A stretch of DNA of 64,000 nt from Apodospora peruviana (taxonomy: Eukaryota > Ascomycota > Sordariomycetes > Sordariales > Lasiosphaeriaceae). How positions within the stretch are numbered: the stretch's first letter is position 1; each line of letters begins with the position of its first letter. This document shows positions 43,633 through 54,339 of this stretch, piece by piece. The stretch is from assembly GCA_033439685.1 (NCBI GenBank), contig JAUEDM010000002.1, positions 6,262,001 through 6,326,000 on the forward strand, written 5' to 3'. The notes beneath the pieces are model-generated. The model searched no databases and was not told the origin of the DNA. It saw only the letters and a list, made by a program, of their open reading frames with translations. The translations under genes and the position numbers were made by a program.

Positions 43633-44571
43633 CAGAAAGAGTTGGTGTTACAAGTTGAACAGTTAAGATTAAGGGATGGAATCACATGGCCAAATGGCCA
43701 ATCATGGGTCTGGCAAGTGCCGTGCATTCAAGCATTGGGGGCTTGTTCAGGGGGGCAAAGTGTTGCTTGGCAGCGAGATCGCCGCTAAGATAATCTTGGC
43801 TTACCTACCAACTACCGCCAGACCCATGTGAATCTCGTGCCGAATACCTGGTTCGAGCACCAAGTCCGACTTGTCGTGTCGGACCTAACGTGATGGGCCA
43901 CCTCGGCCAACCAGCTCACAACTAATGGGCATTGGGCAGCAGCTGGCAGACCGACTTTGGTTTGGGGGTTACAGCAAGCACGGGTGGTGTTTTGTGGGAA
44001 GACGTTTCCCCGGAGGCAACAAAGCTTGTCAAAGCATACCCATCCTTCCAGTTGTTGTGTGGTGGCACGGATGGGTATGGTCGAGTTCAATGGACCGTGA
44101 CCAGACCGAGACCCCCGGACAGACACGCTTGAACTGCCAGCCAGTTGCGCGTGTTTGTGTCGGCCGGCCTCAACCATGGTCCTCCATTTCCGATGGGACC
44201 ATACATATCGCAGCACACTGCGCTCGACGGACGTCAAAGGTAGAATCGGGAAGGTTATACGTTTGCTCTGCTGCCCCCAGTCAGTCAAATGTAGCATTGA
44301 AGTGAGCCGCGCGGAGGGCAGTGAGTGGCCAAGACACCTTCCAGAACCGCGTTAATGGGCCAGATACGGTAGGTTCATGATAATGCGTTTTTGTTTGTCC
44401 TGTCGTGTTGTCGATGAACACCAAACATATTTTCAAGTACATAAAGGGGGCGTGATGTCCCCTCCTCTTCTGGTTTTGATATCCAGATCATCATCCATCG
44501 GTCGCCAGAGCCAAAGTGTAGTGTTGTGCATCTCATCAAGAGTCTTTTGTCAATATCTCTAATATCTCACC
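41853..44571. other. Long spacer containing a T33 tract
   Basis: No gene supported over 2.7 kb; short frames overlap each other on both strands. It ends in the promoter of the metalloprotease gene. Confidence 0.5.
43600..43632. repeat. T33 homopolymer
   Basis: Thirty-three consecutive T. A long A/T tail of this size in a gene-poor stretch could mark the poly(A) end of an inserted retroposed sequence on the minus strand, or be slippage; no element body was recognised beside it. Confidence 0.85.
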
Positions 44572-45547
44572 ATGCACTTCCCTCTCCTCGCCCTGGCGGG
44601 CCTCATGGCCGCCCCGACCGCCTTCGCGGCAGCTACCGCCAAACCCTTTGGATGCGGCACGGATCAGCCCACCCGCCAGCACATCCAGATCTCGCAGGCG
44701 CTCGCCGCCCAGGAGGAGGAGGCCGCAGCGTCCGGTAATCTGACTGCTCGCGCCACCGTCAACGTGGATGTCTATTTCCACGTGTTGGCGTCTTCCACCT
44801 CGGTGGCTGATGGCTATCTCACCGTATGATACCACCACTTTTGTGTCCCAAGGCCCACTGATACTAACAACCGGAAACAGTCCAAGATGATCAACGACCA
44901 GTTCGCCGTCATGAACACGGCCTACGCGCCGCACGACATCCAGTTCATTTTGAAGGGAACAGACTACACCATCAACTCGAACTGGGCGGCCGACGGCGCC
45001 GAGCTGGCCATGAAGAAGGCGCTCCGCAAGGGCACCTACCGCACCCTGAACGTCTACTTCTTCAAGGACCTGGGCTCCAACTTTGGCTACTGCTATTTTC
45101 CTACGACCGTCACCTCGGGGTCCAACGACTTCTACTACGACGGCTGCAGCATTTTGAGCTCTACCGTGCCCGGCGGCAGCTCCACCAACTATAACCTCGG
45201 CCACACCGTGACCCACGAAGTCGGCCACTGGTTTGGTTTGTATCATACCTTCCAGGGCGGATGTACCGGGAGTGGCGACTCGGTCTCGGATACCCCCGCG
45301 CAAGCGAGCGCAAGCTCTGGATGCCCTACCGGCCGGGACTCGTGCCCCAGCCAGGCTGGGTTGGATCCCATCCATAACTATATGGATTACTCTTATGAGT
45401 GAGTTTTTTTTTCTTCTTCTTGACAGTGAGTGGTACAAGGACTTGTGCTGACAGAGATTGATCAATAGTACCTGCTACACCGAGTTCACGGCTGGCCAGA
45501 AGACGCGCATGCACAGCTTCTGGACGCAGTACCGCGCTGGCAAATAA
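44572..45547 (+). CDS. Secreted M43-type (pappalysin-like) zinc metalloprotease, three exons
   Basis: Exons 44572-44823, 44881-45398 and 45469-45547 join to 282 aa (GTATGA/CAG and GTGAGT/TAG). Residues 1-20 form a signal peptide, followed by a short propeptide region. The catalytic zinc motif HEVGHWFGLYH lies at 186-196 (HExxHxxGxxH), with the Met-turn HNYMDYS just before intron 2. Cysteines around them (GYCYFP, DGCS, GGCTGSGD, SGCP, DSCPS, DTCY) would form the disulfides of the extracellular MEP1-type family. It cleaves proteins outside the cell; in pathogenic fungi relatives are induced on host protein. The ATG at 44572 is preceded by CACC. The tRNA gene follows 321 bp downstream. Confidence 0.93.
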
Positions 45548-45868
45548 GTGGTCTTGCTTGTCGCTGTTTTGAGGGCTGGGCGTGTTTATGAGAGTTAGAT
45601 TTTTCTGAAATGAGCGATGAGAACGATGAATTGCATGTGGATGATGGGTGGATTTTGCATGATGGATTGTTCATTTCCGGTAGTCGGAGATTATTCTCAC
45701 TTGGATATATAGTAGTAGTAAATATTTGCATAACTCTTAAGAAGATCAGTGTGAATTGTGTGGTGTATCTGCTCGTGAAGTCGCGGAAAGGGGTAAAAGT
45801 AAGTGGGTTTGGTCATTATATAAGCATCAGCATCTCTTGAAATTCACATAGTCGGCTTTTCGCAAACC

Positions 45869-45940
45869 GCGCCAATGGTCTAGTGGCTATGATTCAACCT
45901 TCCCAAGGTTGAGAGGGGGGTTCGATTCCCCCTTGGCGCA
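45869..45940 (+). tRNA. tRNA-Gly (anticodon CCC)
   Basis: A complete 72-nt cloverleaf without intron: acceptor stem GCGCCAA paired with TTGGCGC, discriminator A at 45940; D-arm with TGGTCTAGTGG (A box); anticodon stem CAACC/GGTTG enclosing loop TTCCCAA, anticodon CCC; T-arm GGGGGTTCGATTCCCCC (B box). It reads GGG glycine codons. A T-run at about 45956-45961 would serve as the Pol III terminator. Confidence 0.95.
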
Positions 45941-47146
45941 TATATTTTAAATTTCATTTTTTCGACTTCACTATGTATGCTCAAGCCTTATTATCTGCTG
46001 TCAATTACATTATTAATGATTCACACTCCTTTCCTTTTATTCGTTCAATTACTAGTTCAGTTGGTCTGGTGGTGAGCGTACCGCAGTATTAGTGCAACTC
46101 AAGAGCCGAGGTCTTGATGGTCTGCCGACATGCACAACCTTCATTTGTCATCGCTGTCTTCAAATTGCAAAACCCGCCGCCCTGCAAAGTTGAAATTTTG
46201 AACTTTCGGCGGCATGCGGAGTGCGTGCAGATGCCCGTGTTCTAGCCCCGAGGGATCATCTTCGCCACCCGCCTGCACACAACCACACAGGTACAACCCT
46301 ACTCTGCGGTATCTGCCCAACCTTTGTAGACGTTACATACAGCAACCACGCGTCTGGAATCAACCAGCACCCAATCATCTTGGCCGGTTTAGTATGGCCT
46401 CATTAACAGAGCAGCAGTTCGCCTCAGATACCTTGGCCGGGAGCCACGGTTCCCGTCCGGGGTCTGAAGTCTGGATCCTCTACTATATGTATGGAAACGA
46501 CTGGTGCGGTAAGTCCTGACAGGCAGCTGCGTCGGGGTGAGGTATCCGGGCAGGTTAATATGTTCACCGGCCGGGCTCCGGGTTGCCGGCGGCCGAAAAG
46601 GCGGAGGGGCTGTTTAACGACAATTCGACAACGCGCGGTTCCATCTGGCAATTGCGAGTATTTCATAATAAAGGCGATAAGTATTGGAAGGTAAGGGATA
46701 TAAACTTGTTAAAGACAGGATGTCCCCGGGGAGGGAAGTGCTCTGTTTGTAACAAAACTAAGGGGCTGATTAGAAGGTAAAATGGCATTGCAGGACTTTA
46801 TTAGCAGTGTTTGCTAGCTAGGTCTAATACTTCTAAATGCACAGGTAAATACTATCTGATAAAGTCCAAAGGGGCGTTTATGTGCTCAAATTGGGGGATA
46901 AAAGCCCTCCAAGAAGCTGGTAAAGGGGTAGTAAGTGTTTGTGACCCGTTATCAGAGAGCTTATTAGTACCTCTAATCTTCGAGATGAATTCATTCCATC
47001 CGTGTTCGGACTTCAGGTGCGGTGGTTTAACTGGACTTAGGATAAAGCTACAACCGCCAAAACCACGAGACAAGGGCAATTTGTTTTTGTGCTTTTTTTT
47101 TTTTTTTGTTTTTGGATATAACAAGTCTCCCACGACATTAAATCCA
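45941..47146. other. Spacer with coding-like debris and T15 tract
   Basis: No intact gene. Around 46600-46780 and 46810-47090 the plus strand has open, ordinary-looking protein stretches (for example QLRVFHNKGDKYWKVRD and KGAFMCSNWGIKALQEAGKG) broken by stops, suggesting a decayed gene or transposase that I cannot name. A T15 run is at 47093-47107. A tRNA-head-like element is near 46053. Confidence 0.35.
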
Positions 47147-49550
47147 TCAATAGTACCCGTTCGCCACTCCATTTGGGTTATTCGCGCTTCCATTTACCTT
47201 TCCCTCATCATCAACTCCATCAACCTTTGGCTCAGGTTCATTATCGTGGTTCCCGTTGGAGTAGCCATTGGGCATCAATCCGCTCTCCTGTGAGTCCTGT
47301 CCCTCATAGCCATCATCATACAACGCCTCATAGATCCGACCGTCAAGCAAACCCTGATAGATGACCGATATCCACGAACCGACCGTCTTTCTCGGCCGTT
47401 CCGTCTCGCCGTCGTAGACCAATCCATCCTTTGTCCCCGGGTGTTCGACAACACCTTGATGGAACGGAACGCCCAACTTATGTCGAATTTTCCGATAGAG
47501 TGCCCGAGTCCCAACACCTAGGTATTTCTCGGTGCTTGGACGAGCAAAGAAACGCTTGCAAACGTCTTGGTACACCGCGGAACTCTGCTTCTCGACCTCG
47601 GATCTCCATTTTTCCGCAGCACCGAGATCTACCACGCAAGATGGTTCATCCTTCAGCGTTCGAAGAAGAGCCAGCATCGCGGTATCACCGACAGCCTTGG
47701 CGCGGTCGGCCACATCCAACCGCGATGCCGCCTTCCACGCCTCCGGGATCTGCGTCCGCAGTTCTGCCTCCAGTTTTCTAATTATATCGCCATCAAGATG
47801 CCCTATTAACAGCTCAACACTGACAGTGTCAATCACAACAAGAAGCTCAGCCAGAAACTCCACCTGCAGCGCGCGCAGATCCAGTGCCTGGCAGCCGACA
47901 AACAGACAAGCCGCACCCATCAGCGACAGCACCTCGACCGCTTTGTTGGTCATGCGCGCCGATATAAACGCAAGCGAGTTGATAGACTGGTTGTGCATCT
48001 CGGCCGCTTGGACATGCGGACTGACAGGGTTGGCGAGGAAGCACAGCTCAGACATGTACGCCGCCATGCTAATATCTACGCCCTTCATAGTGAACGAAGT
48101 GCTTGGGTCGTCGGCCGCCAAGTTGGCGGGCAATCCATTGTTTAGCACGGGATTGATCAGCTCGGTCGACTGGACAAAGAAGAGCCGGCCGAGCATCTGC
48201 AGCGAGAGTCTGGTCTTCTCCATCGCCGAAGTTATCGCCGCTGCTTGGAAATTGGCTCCCGAGTACACCCCGTCCGTGTCAATATCAACGAGGGGGTTAT
48301 CAGCCGACGAGTTGAGCTCCGTCGTGACTTGCGCGTGGGCGGAGAGAAGATCCTCGAGTTGCGGACCGATCCATTGCGGCGCGCTGCGGAGGGCATACCG
48401 ATCCTGTGCGAGGCCTGTGGATGGACAGGCTTCCTTGGCGGTCTTGATGCCCTTTGCTAGATGCGAGCCTTGGAGAAAGGAGAGGATGTTTTTGCTGGCC
48501 TCGATCTGGCCGTGATGGGGACGCACCTGCGCAATAAAGGGGTGGAAGCTCTCCGAGTTGCCCTGGAGACTCTCCACCGCCATGGCGGTGAAGGCTTGCG
48601 ACAATACCGCGAGATGGTGGACTTCGTACATCACCAGCGCTGCCGTGGCGGCTGACAGCGCCGTCCCGTTGACCAGGCCCAGGGCATCTTTCGGCCCGAA
48701 CACGAGCTTGGGGATGCCATGCCGAACTAGGGCGTCTCTTGCGCTCTCCACAACGATGTTATTGTCCTCGGTTCTGCTGCGGACGACTATGTCCGGGTTG
48801 CCTTCAATTGCGCCGGCGATGTAGGAAAGGGGCATCAGATCACCGGAGGCGGAAACTGTTCCTCGAAGCGGCACGATGGGTGTGATGTCGAGGCGGAGAA
48901 GTCGGAGAATGGCCTGGAGGACTTCCATGGTCACGGCTGAATGGCCCCGGGCTGTGGCGTTACATCTCACCAACATCGTTGCTCGGATCCAGGAGGCCGG
49001 CATGGCGTTGGAGTCGGTTTGGCGCTCTGACTGAATGGTGTTCCTGTCTGAGTCGAGGAGAATGCCGCATTGGGTGAGCTGCAGGAGCGCAGTCTGCAAC
49101 TTGCCCGAGTCATCTGTCCGCGTGTCGGCGCTACCACCGAAGCCGGTAGTGACGCCTTATGACTGTTCAGTCAGCAACACTCGTCTTGTTGGACTTATGT
49201 GTAAACGGTGGTTTCATACCGTAGACAGTGCTGCCTTGCCCTAGGTATTCGGCCAGGACTTTGACGCTGTCGCGAATGCGTGCGACGGAGGCTTCATCTT
49301 GTGTAAGGTGGGGTTGGCATGTTCCTCTGCATTTCGAGTGACGAAAGGTCAGTTTTGTTAGGCAAGCCAAGGGACGATAACAGCAAGGCGTCTGAAACCT
49401 ATTTCTGCAGACTCACCTGGACACTGCCACGACGGTCGATATGTCGAGATCTTTGCCGGTGACGATGACCTTCTGTCCAGCTTTGAAGCTCTTTGCGTTC
49501 TTCCACAGCTTTCGGGAGATGTGGTAATGTTGGTTGCGGTGCTGTGTCAT
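47147..49550 (-). CDS. Phenylalanine ammonia-lyase (PAL/HAL family), three exons
   Basis: Converts L-Phe to trans-cinnamate plus ammonia, or acts on a related aromatic amino acid. Exons 49550-49417, 49326-49220 and 49155-47147 join to 749 aa (GTGAGT/CAG and GTATGA/AAG). The MIO cofactor triad Ala-Ser-Gly is at 183-185 in RGTVSASGDLMPLSYIAG. The catalytic loop STVYGVTTGFGGSADTR, with Tyr80, is formed only after splicing of intron 2. Other family signatures are NGTALSAATAAL, NSSADNPLVD and a GVxxSMAAY-like segment. The C-terminal extension is Asn/Gly-rich. The two residues aligned with the substrate-selecting pair of known fungal PAL appear to be Leu-Thr (about 107-108), so the preferred substrate is uncertain. 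The start at 49550 gives a usual N-terminal length. TATATAAA lies 110 bp upstream. It is divergent from the GNAT gene. Confidence 0.92.
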
Positions 49551-49660
49551 GTTCAAAAAAGGAGTGGTAGATGAAGTAAAGAGTAATGATAGAATATAGT
49601 GGAAAGATATCTCAGGATGTACCGCTCGGTACACAGGCGGTTCCTTGCTCTAGGATCCCC

Positions 49661-49668
49661 TTTATATA
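49661..49668 (-). promoter_or_regulatory. TATA box of the PAL gene
   Basis: TATATAAA on the minus strand lies about 111 bp before ATG 49550, in a 719-bp divergent promoter region shared with the GNAT gene. Confidence 0.6.
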
Positions 49669-50040
49669 CAACCAACACAAACACAAACGATTACAAACCT
49701 GCGCACCTGGTAGTAAGTAACCACTCGCGTTTCTTGGACGGGGAAGCTACGCACTCGGCACAATTGGTAACCCGATAATATACGAGACAGGATTACCACA
49801 CTCTTGATTCCTTTCCTGGTGCTGCTCTAGTTTCCCTGACGTGAGGCTGCGGCTGGTGCGTAAGGATCGAGCAACTAAGTAGAGATTGAGTGGGCAAGTA
49901 GCACGACAGGATGCAATGTAGCCGGATCGGGCAGAACTCCCTCATTTACCATTTAGGTAAGACGAGATACTCAAGGTTGCAATGCCATGCCAGCTAGCCT
50001 AATGTGTCGTGATCGTGCTTGCAGTAATCACATGTATACC

Positions 50041-50046
50041 TATAAA
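50041..50046 (+). promoter_or_regulatory. TATA box of the GNAT gene
   Basis: TATAAA followed by GGGG lies 224 bp before ATG 50270. The long pyrimidine-rich leader in between fits a fungal 5' UTR. Confidence 0.5.
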
Positions 50047-50269
50047 GGGGGCCTGGAGAACCCTTCACAGCCTCCGTCTCTCAACATCGATTTCCAGCCA
50101 ATCTTCCGATAATACCAGAACAACCCTCCTGCTCCCTTACTTTCTTTTCCAGGACTTCACTAAAGCTATTTCCGAAGAAATCCCTAACCGAACCAGTCTT
50201 ATCTTCATTTTCAAGCAAATCACAAGACGTCAACGCTTACATCAGCTCCAGTCCTCACCGGTCACCACG

Positions 50270-50980
50270 ATGCCACTTCTCATTTCCGAAGTCACAGATG
50301 CTGACCTCCCCATAATCGTCGCAATAGACGACATAGCAATGTCATCCGGCCCCCTTCCCTCTGTCCGCCGGAATCTCTGCAATTTTCCCACCCACACCGC
50401 CTACCTGGCCAACATCCTCTCCACCCTCCGGCTCAACTTCGCCGACCGCATCCAAGAAGACATGCATTATTACAAAGTCACTGACACTTCTATTGACGCG
50501 GAGACTGACCCCTACAGGGGAATCATCTGTTTCTGCGTCTGGAAGATCCACGACATTGCCAACCCTTCCACCTCAAAAGGGGGAACGAGAAACCAACCCC
50601 TCCGGCCGAGTAACTTCCCTTCCACAAGATTGGCAAAATACGTTGCACAGGTGGCGGATGAGTTTAGAGAGAAACACTTCCCCGACGAATCGTACCTCTT
50701 CTTCGAGCTGCTCATGACGGTACCTGCGCACCAGCGGCGCGGGGCAGGCAAGATACTCATCAAGTACGCGCTGGAAATGGCTGACCGACGGGGAATCCTG
50801 GTCAGTGCGGGCCAGGGGTCCGAGGATGGGTTGGGACTGTACATCAAGTGTGGGTATCATCCCGCTACGGAGTTCCGTATGGATATGAGGCCTTACGGCG
50901 TCGATGCTGAGCCAGTGAGGCAGTGGATGTTGATTCGAAGGCTAAACAACGCGGCGGGGGTGATTGGGTCTAAGTTGTGA
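50270..50980 (+). CDS. GNAT-family N-acetyltransferase
   Basis: Intronless, 236 aa from ATG 50270 (preceded by CACG); the frame is open further upstream to 50009 but that part is leader-like. The acetyl-CoA pyrophosphate loop is clear in motif A: LLMTVPAHQRRGAGKILIKYAL (about 149-170) with Q-R-R-G-A-G, followed by DRRGILVSAGQGSEDGLGLYIKCGY, the motif B region. Such acetyltransferases modify amines of small molecules or proteins using acetyl-CoA. It shares a promoter region with PAL on the other strand, so co-regulation is possible. Substrate unknown. Confidence 0.88.
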   Translation: MPLLISEVTDADLPIIVAIDDIAMSSGPLPSVRRNLCNFPTHTAYLANILSTLRLNFADRIQEDMHYYKVTDTSIDAETDPYRGIICFCVWKIHDIANPSTSKGGTRNQPLRPSNFPSTRLAKYVAQVADEFREKHFPDESYLFFELLMTVPAHQRRGAGKILIKYALEMADRRGILVSAGQGSEDGLGLYIKCGYHPATEFRMDMRPYGVDAEPVRQWMLIRRLNNAAGVIGSKL

Positions 50981-52144
50981 GTGTGGGTGGGACACATAGG
51001 AAATGCAGGCACCTCCTTTGGGTATCTTCGTCAGCCTTACATGCTTCTGTTGATCGGGTTCGAGGCTGGCGCGGGATGTAACTATGGCTGTGTATCCTTA
51101 TCTGAATGACAGGTGTAAGTAAGTTGTAGTGTACGTAAGGTTATACGGGTTAACTGTTTTGGTTAGGTAGTGGTGGCCAGTCAACGGATTTAACTGGCAA
51201 ATAGGAAGCGTCTCGAGACAACTGCGGAGTGTATGTGCCTCACCATCCATCCCCGCCATAAGCACGGACTCGATTTGGCTGTATTTAACCAATTTCTGGT
51301 GGCCAGAACTTTCTTCTCTTCTACACATCCTTACCACCACACGATACAAGTTTTTGTTCTGCTCCGCTGTCCACGTTTTTGCACCTCAGATTTGCTCCTA
51401 GCGCATCCTAGCGCCCAAGACATAATAACCAAGCCTTATTACCCGGTATACATTTCGACGTCGACGAGATGCTGACAATGTCGGTGATCTCACATAATGA
51501 GAATATCACGCGCTAGTTGGAATTACCGTACCCAGTCCGTCGTTTTGACTCTCTCTTGCTCCCACATTGGTATAGCCTCGCTCGGAACTAAGTCGCTTGG
51601 AACTAAGTAGATGCGAAAAGACGCGTCACCACCGAGCACACCGGCCATCAAGACTGGGCGCAAATAGGTGAGATACCGAATTCCGTCCGAGACATGTGAG
51701 GCGTGTTGTATTATCATCGCAGTCTCCAAGTGATGGTGCCATATATCAGAGTACGCTTTAAATTAGGAATTTGCCTGCCCGGAGGTGCGTGCGAGCGGCA
51801 CAGCACAACTTCTCACATGTGAGACTCTCTCGGTTTTGACCCCACAACGAAACGGTTACATCCATCGGCGCATCTAAGTTCTGATCGATGATCATTGTCT
51901 GCTTAATCAGAACTCAGATAGCAGCTGAGGCTCTATGTGCCTGTGCAACCCACCAAACCCACCAGGTTGTTTTGTCATGATAGTACCGCATAAAATATTG
52001 ACAGAGTAATCTCGATATCTAAGCAATACACGTATAGCGGACCAATCCTTGAGCATTTGATACGCTGTTTACATCGGGCCGGTCAATTTTCTTTGTAGCC
52101 TCACCTTTCTCAATCGTCTTGAGATGAGGCAGCAATGCTTGGTA
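50981..52144. other. Intergenic spacer
   Basis: No gene recognised. Direct duplications (AGCGCATCCTAGCGCC near 51400; GCTTGGAACTAAGT versus GCTCGGAACTAAGT near 51574-51608) are the visible structures. Confidence 0.5.
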
Positions 52145-52897
52145 TCAAAGTTGCCAAGTATTTGAAAGCAAGTTCAAGCAGAGTACAGCCGCGATTATCG
52201 CTGATGCCCTGCTCAACCTGGTCGTCAACCTGGCTCCTGCGGATGAAGATGTCGATGTCGTTGACCCTGAGGGACGACCCTCCGTCACTGTTTCACTGCT
52301 AGACGAAGTAGACGTGACAATGGTATTCCCAAACTTATCGGTCGTCGGCGGCGGCAGCGTCGTAATCTCCGCGGCAGGCACAGTAACCTCCACCATGGTG
52401 ACATCAGGATGAACTGTATTGATCCACAGGCAGGTCGGCGAGTTCGTGACCGTCCAATCCGCCGTCCCAGCCAAGGCGCTCTCGTACGTAACAAGAAACG
52501 GCATCGCGTTGTGGCTGTTGGTGGCAGCGACGCTCGCGAGTGGCGTCGGCTTCGCGCCGTATTCGCATTGCGTCTTGACGTTATCTATCGGTCCAATCCC
52601 GCCCGGCAGCAGCTGGCCGCCCTCGCGACAGCACACGAGGTTCTCTATATCGAGCGGGTAGGACGAGAAGTTTCCTCGGTATGACCAGAGGCTGCGTGAC
52701 GCGTCGATTACTGGGCCGTCACAGCAGAGTGTCTCGAAGTCGGTCTTGACGTCACCGCGCGTGGAATTTGCGCACTCGTTGTAGAAGTATGGGCCGCCGT
52801 CCTCGCTGGTGAAGATGTCTATCAGTCCTTGGATGCACCAGTCCGGCCCGTCTGATAAAATACCGGTCGGGATCGCTGTTGTGATTGAAGACGGCAT
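52145..52897 (-). CDS. Cysteine-containing protein with Ser/Thr-rich stalk and C-terminal hydrophobic anchor
   Basis: Intronless 250-aa frame from ATG 52897; function unknown. The N-half has eight or more cysteines (WCIQG, NECANS, LCCDGP, LVCCREGG, QCEYG, TCLW), then a proline/threonine segment (TTLPPPTTDKFGN) and a Ser/Thr-rich stretch of about 40 residues that would be O-mannosylated. The end (about 228-250) is hydrophobic (AIIAAVLCLNLL) and short, as in GPI-anchored surface proteins, but no clear N-terminal signal peptide is seen from this ATG, so a 5' exon may be missing or the start is elsewhere. An extracellular, wall-linked role is likely by composition. Confidence 0.7.
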   Translation of the reverse strand: MPSSITTAIPTGILSDGPDWCIQGLIDIFTSEDGGPYFYNECANSTRGDVKTDFETLCCDGPVIDASRSLWSYRGNFSSYPLDIENLVCCREGGQLLPGGIGPIDNVKTQCEYGAKPTPLASVAATNSHNAMPFLVTYESALAGTADWTVTNSPTCLWINTVHPDVTMVEVTVPAAEITTLPPPTTDKFGNTIVTSTSSSSETVTEGRPSGSTTSTSSSAGARLTTRLSRASAIIAAVLCLNLLSNTWQL

Positions 52898-52929
52898 TGC
52901 GAGATCTGGAGGTCAACGTGAGGTAGGTA

Positions 52930-53790
52930 CTGATTTAGATGATTATGGCGATTGAAGTAGGTCGTGAGAAAGGGCACGAGGTGAAATTTTGAGGAATGTT
53001 GTTGGGAATTTCTTGTTTTTGAGTTGGTCCAACAACGCGTTGGAGACTTGGAAGGATCCGCCCTGTAATTTCTCCATCGCGGTACGAATACGAGGCACAA
53101 CACAGTGGAGCCCCGCGGACGTCGCGATTCGTGATGCCGCTCAACAACACCGAGGTAGATGGAGTATCTACGGTTACTACAATCTCCCAGCTGTCCATAC
53201 GGTCGGGGATGCCGTGTTCCGACGGGAACCCGAGCATTGCTGAGCTGAAGCAGATGTAGCGCCAGGTTTGCGGTCCTCGATGAGACCGTCAAGTATATCG
53301 TAGCTGACCTGGAACGCGTTGGCCGCCAAGGACTGTGAGCTGGTCAAGCTGCAGGCCTGGTGGAAGGAGTCTGAGGGATACTCTCATAGAAGATAAATCA
53401 ATCGATGAACTTCAAGACGAAGTCACCGACGGGCGTGACAGGATCGGTGCTGATTCTCATGCGACGTAAATTTTTGAGAGTATCGTCGGGCGGGCATTGA
53501 ACTTGTAAACCATGGTTGCGATGTCCTCAAAGTCCAATAGGGCGTGGCGTAGCCATGAGTCACCAGTCTCGAGCTGCGCTCGACGACTGGACAGGTGCGG
53601 AGCAGGGCGAGGCCGTTTGGCGCAGGCTCGATCTTGACGGTGCCGTCGGTGCGGGTTATCCCGGAGGACCGCTTCCCAAAAGTGAATCTCGTGGAAAAAA
53701 AGACCAGAGTGAAGGAAGATAAGGTCTCGAATTTCTGGTGGCAGTTTCCGAAAGAGGGGCTTTCTGACTGCGGGTCGACTTTGGCGCTTC
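52930..53790 (-). pseudogene. Broken F-box-like gene
   Basis: Minus-strand pieces in changing frames follow the order of fungal F-box-like proteins: LFRKLPPEIRDLIFLHSG (about 53750-53700), then ETGDSWLRHALLDFEDIA, then in another frame DTLKNLRRMRISTDPVTP (about 53470-53420), then SLAANAFQVSYDILDGLIED and, after one more shift, WRYICFSSAMLGFPSEHGI. Stops lie near 53457 and 53395. It ends just upstream of the anchored-protein gene. Unlike the other F-box relics here it has no kinase or ankyrin part. Confidence 0.65.
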
Positions 53791-53850
53791 CTTCGCAGTA
53801 CTTTGCGACCCTCTTCCTGCTTGGGCTTTCTTTCCCTTCTTATTTCCATC

Positions 53851-53990
53851 TATCGCAGGTCCGGCAAAGTGGGTTTACTAAAAAGGGGTTCCGGCTCGAG
53901 CTTGCGGGCTCCCTTTCGGAGCTCCCTGAATTCATCGGAGCTCCGCGTTCACGCCGCCGGTACTCGCGCTTATGGCGAAAAGCCGAAGTT
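53851..53990. repeat. Dispersed repeat, copy 2
   Basis: This is the second copy of the sequence near 100-235, in the same orientation. It lies directly beyond the 5' side of the F-box relic. Confidence 0.55.
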
Positions 53991-54339
53991 GCATTTTCAA
54001 CGTATTACCATCTTTTTTGGGGTTGTTTCTAGTGTATTCTTGGACCTTTTTCCTTCTGGCTGCGTACCTAAGGTAGGTCAGGTAGGTATCCACCATTTCT
54101 TGGCCTAAGTCTACTTCCCGCCTGCTGCCAACCATGCGCGGTCGAAGCTTCCGAGATAAGATGTCCTACCATCCTGTCTCTTTATCGGGAAGGCGCGTTG
54201 CGCCGACTCACTTCCTCCGAACGACCCGTTGGCTAGCTGGTTTGCTTCGGGTGGGGTATGAGTTGCGTCAACGAGCAGGTGGGCGGAAATGGGTTGCTTT
54301 CCAAAACACCTCACCTCAGGCTACCGTAGACACAAACTC

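Noticed and set aside
44536..45465. 309-codon minus-strand frame opposite the metalloprotease
   Set aside because: Shadow of the protease exons; HExxH motif and splice sites support only the plus strand.
47532..48515. 327-codon plus-strand frame opposite PAL
   Set aside because: Antisense shadow of a conserved coding exon with MIO motif; no features of its own.
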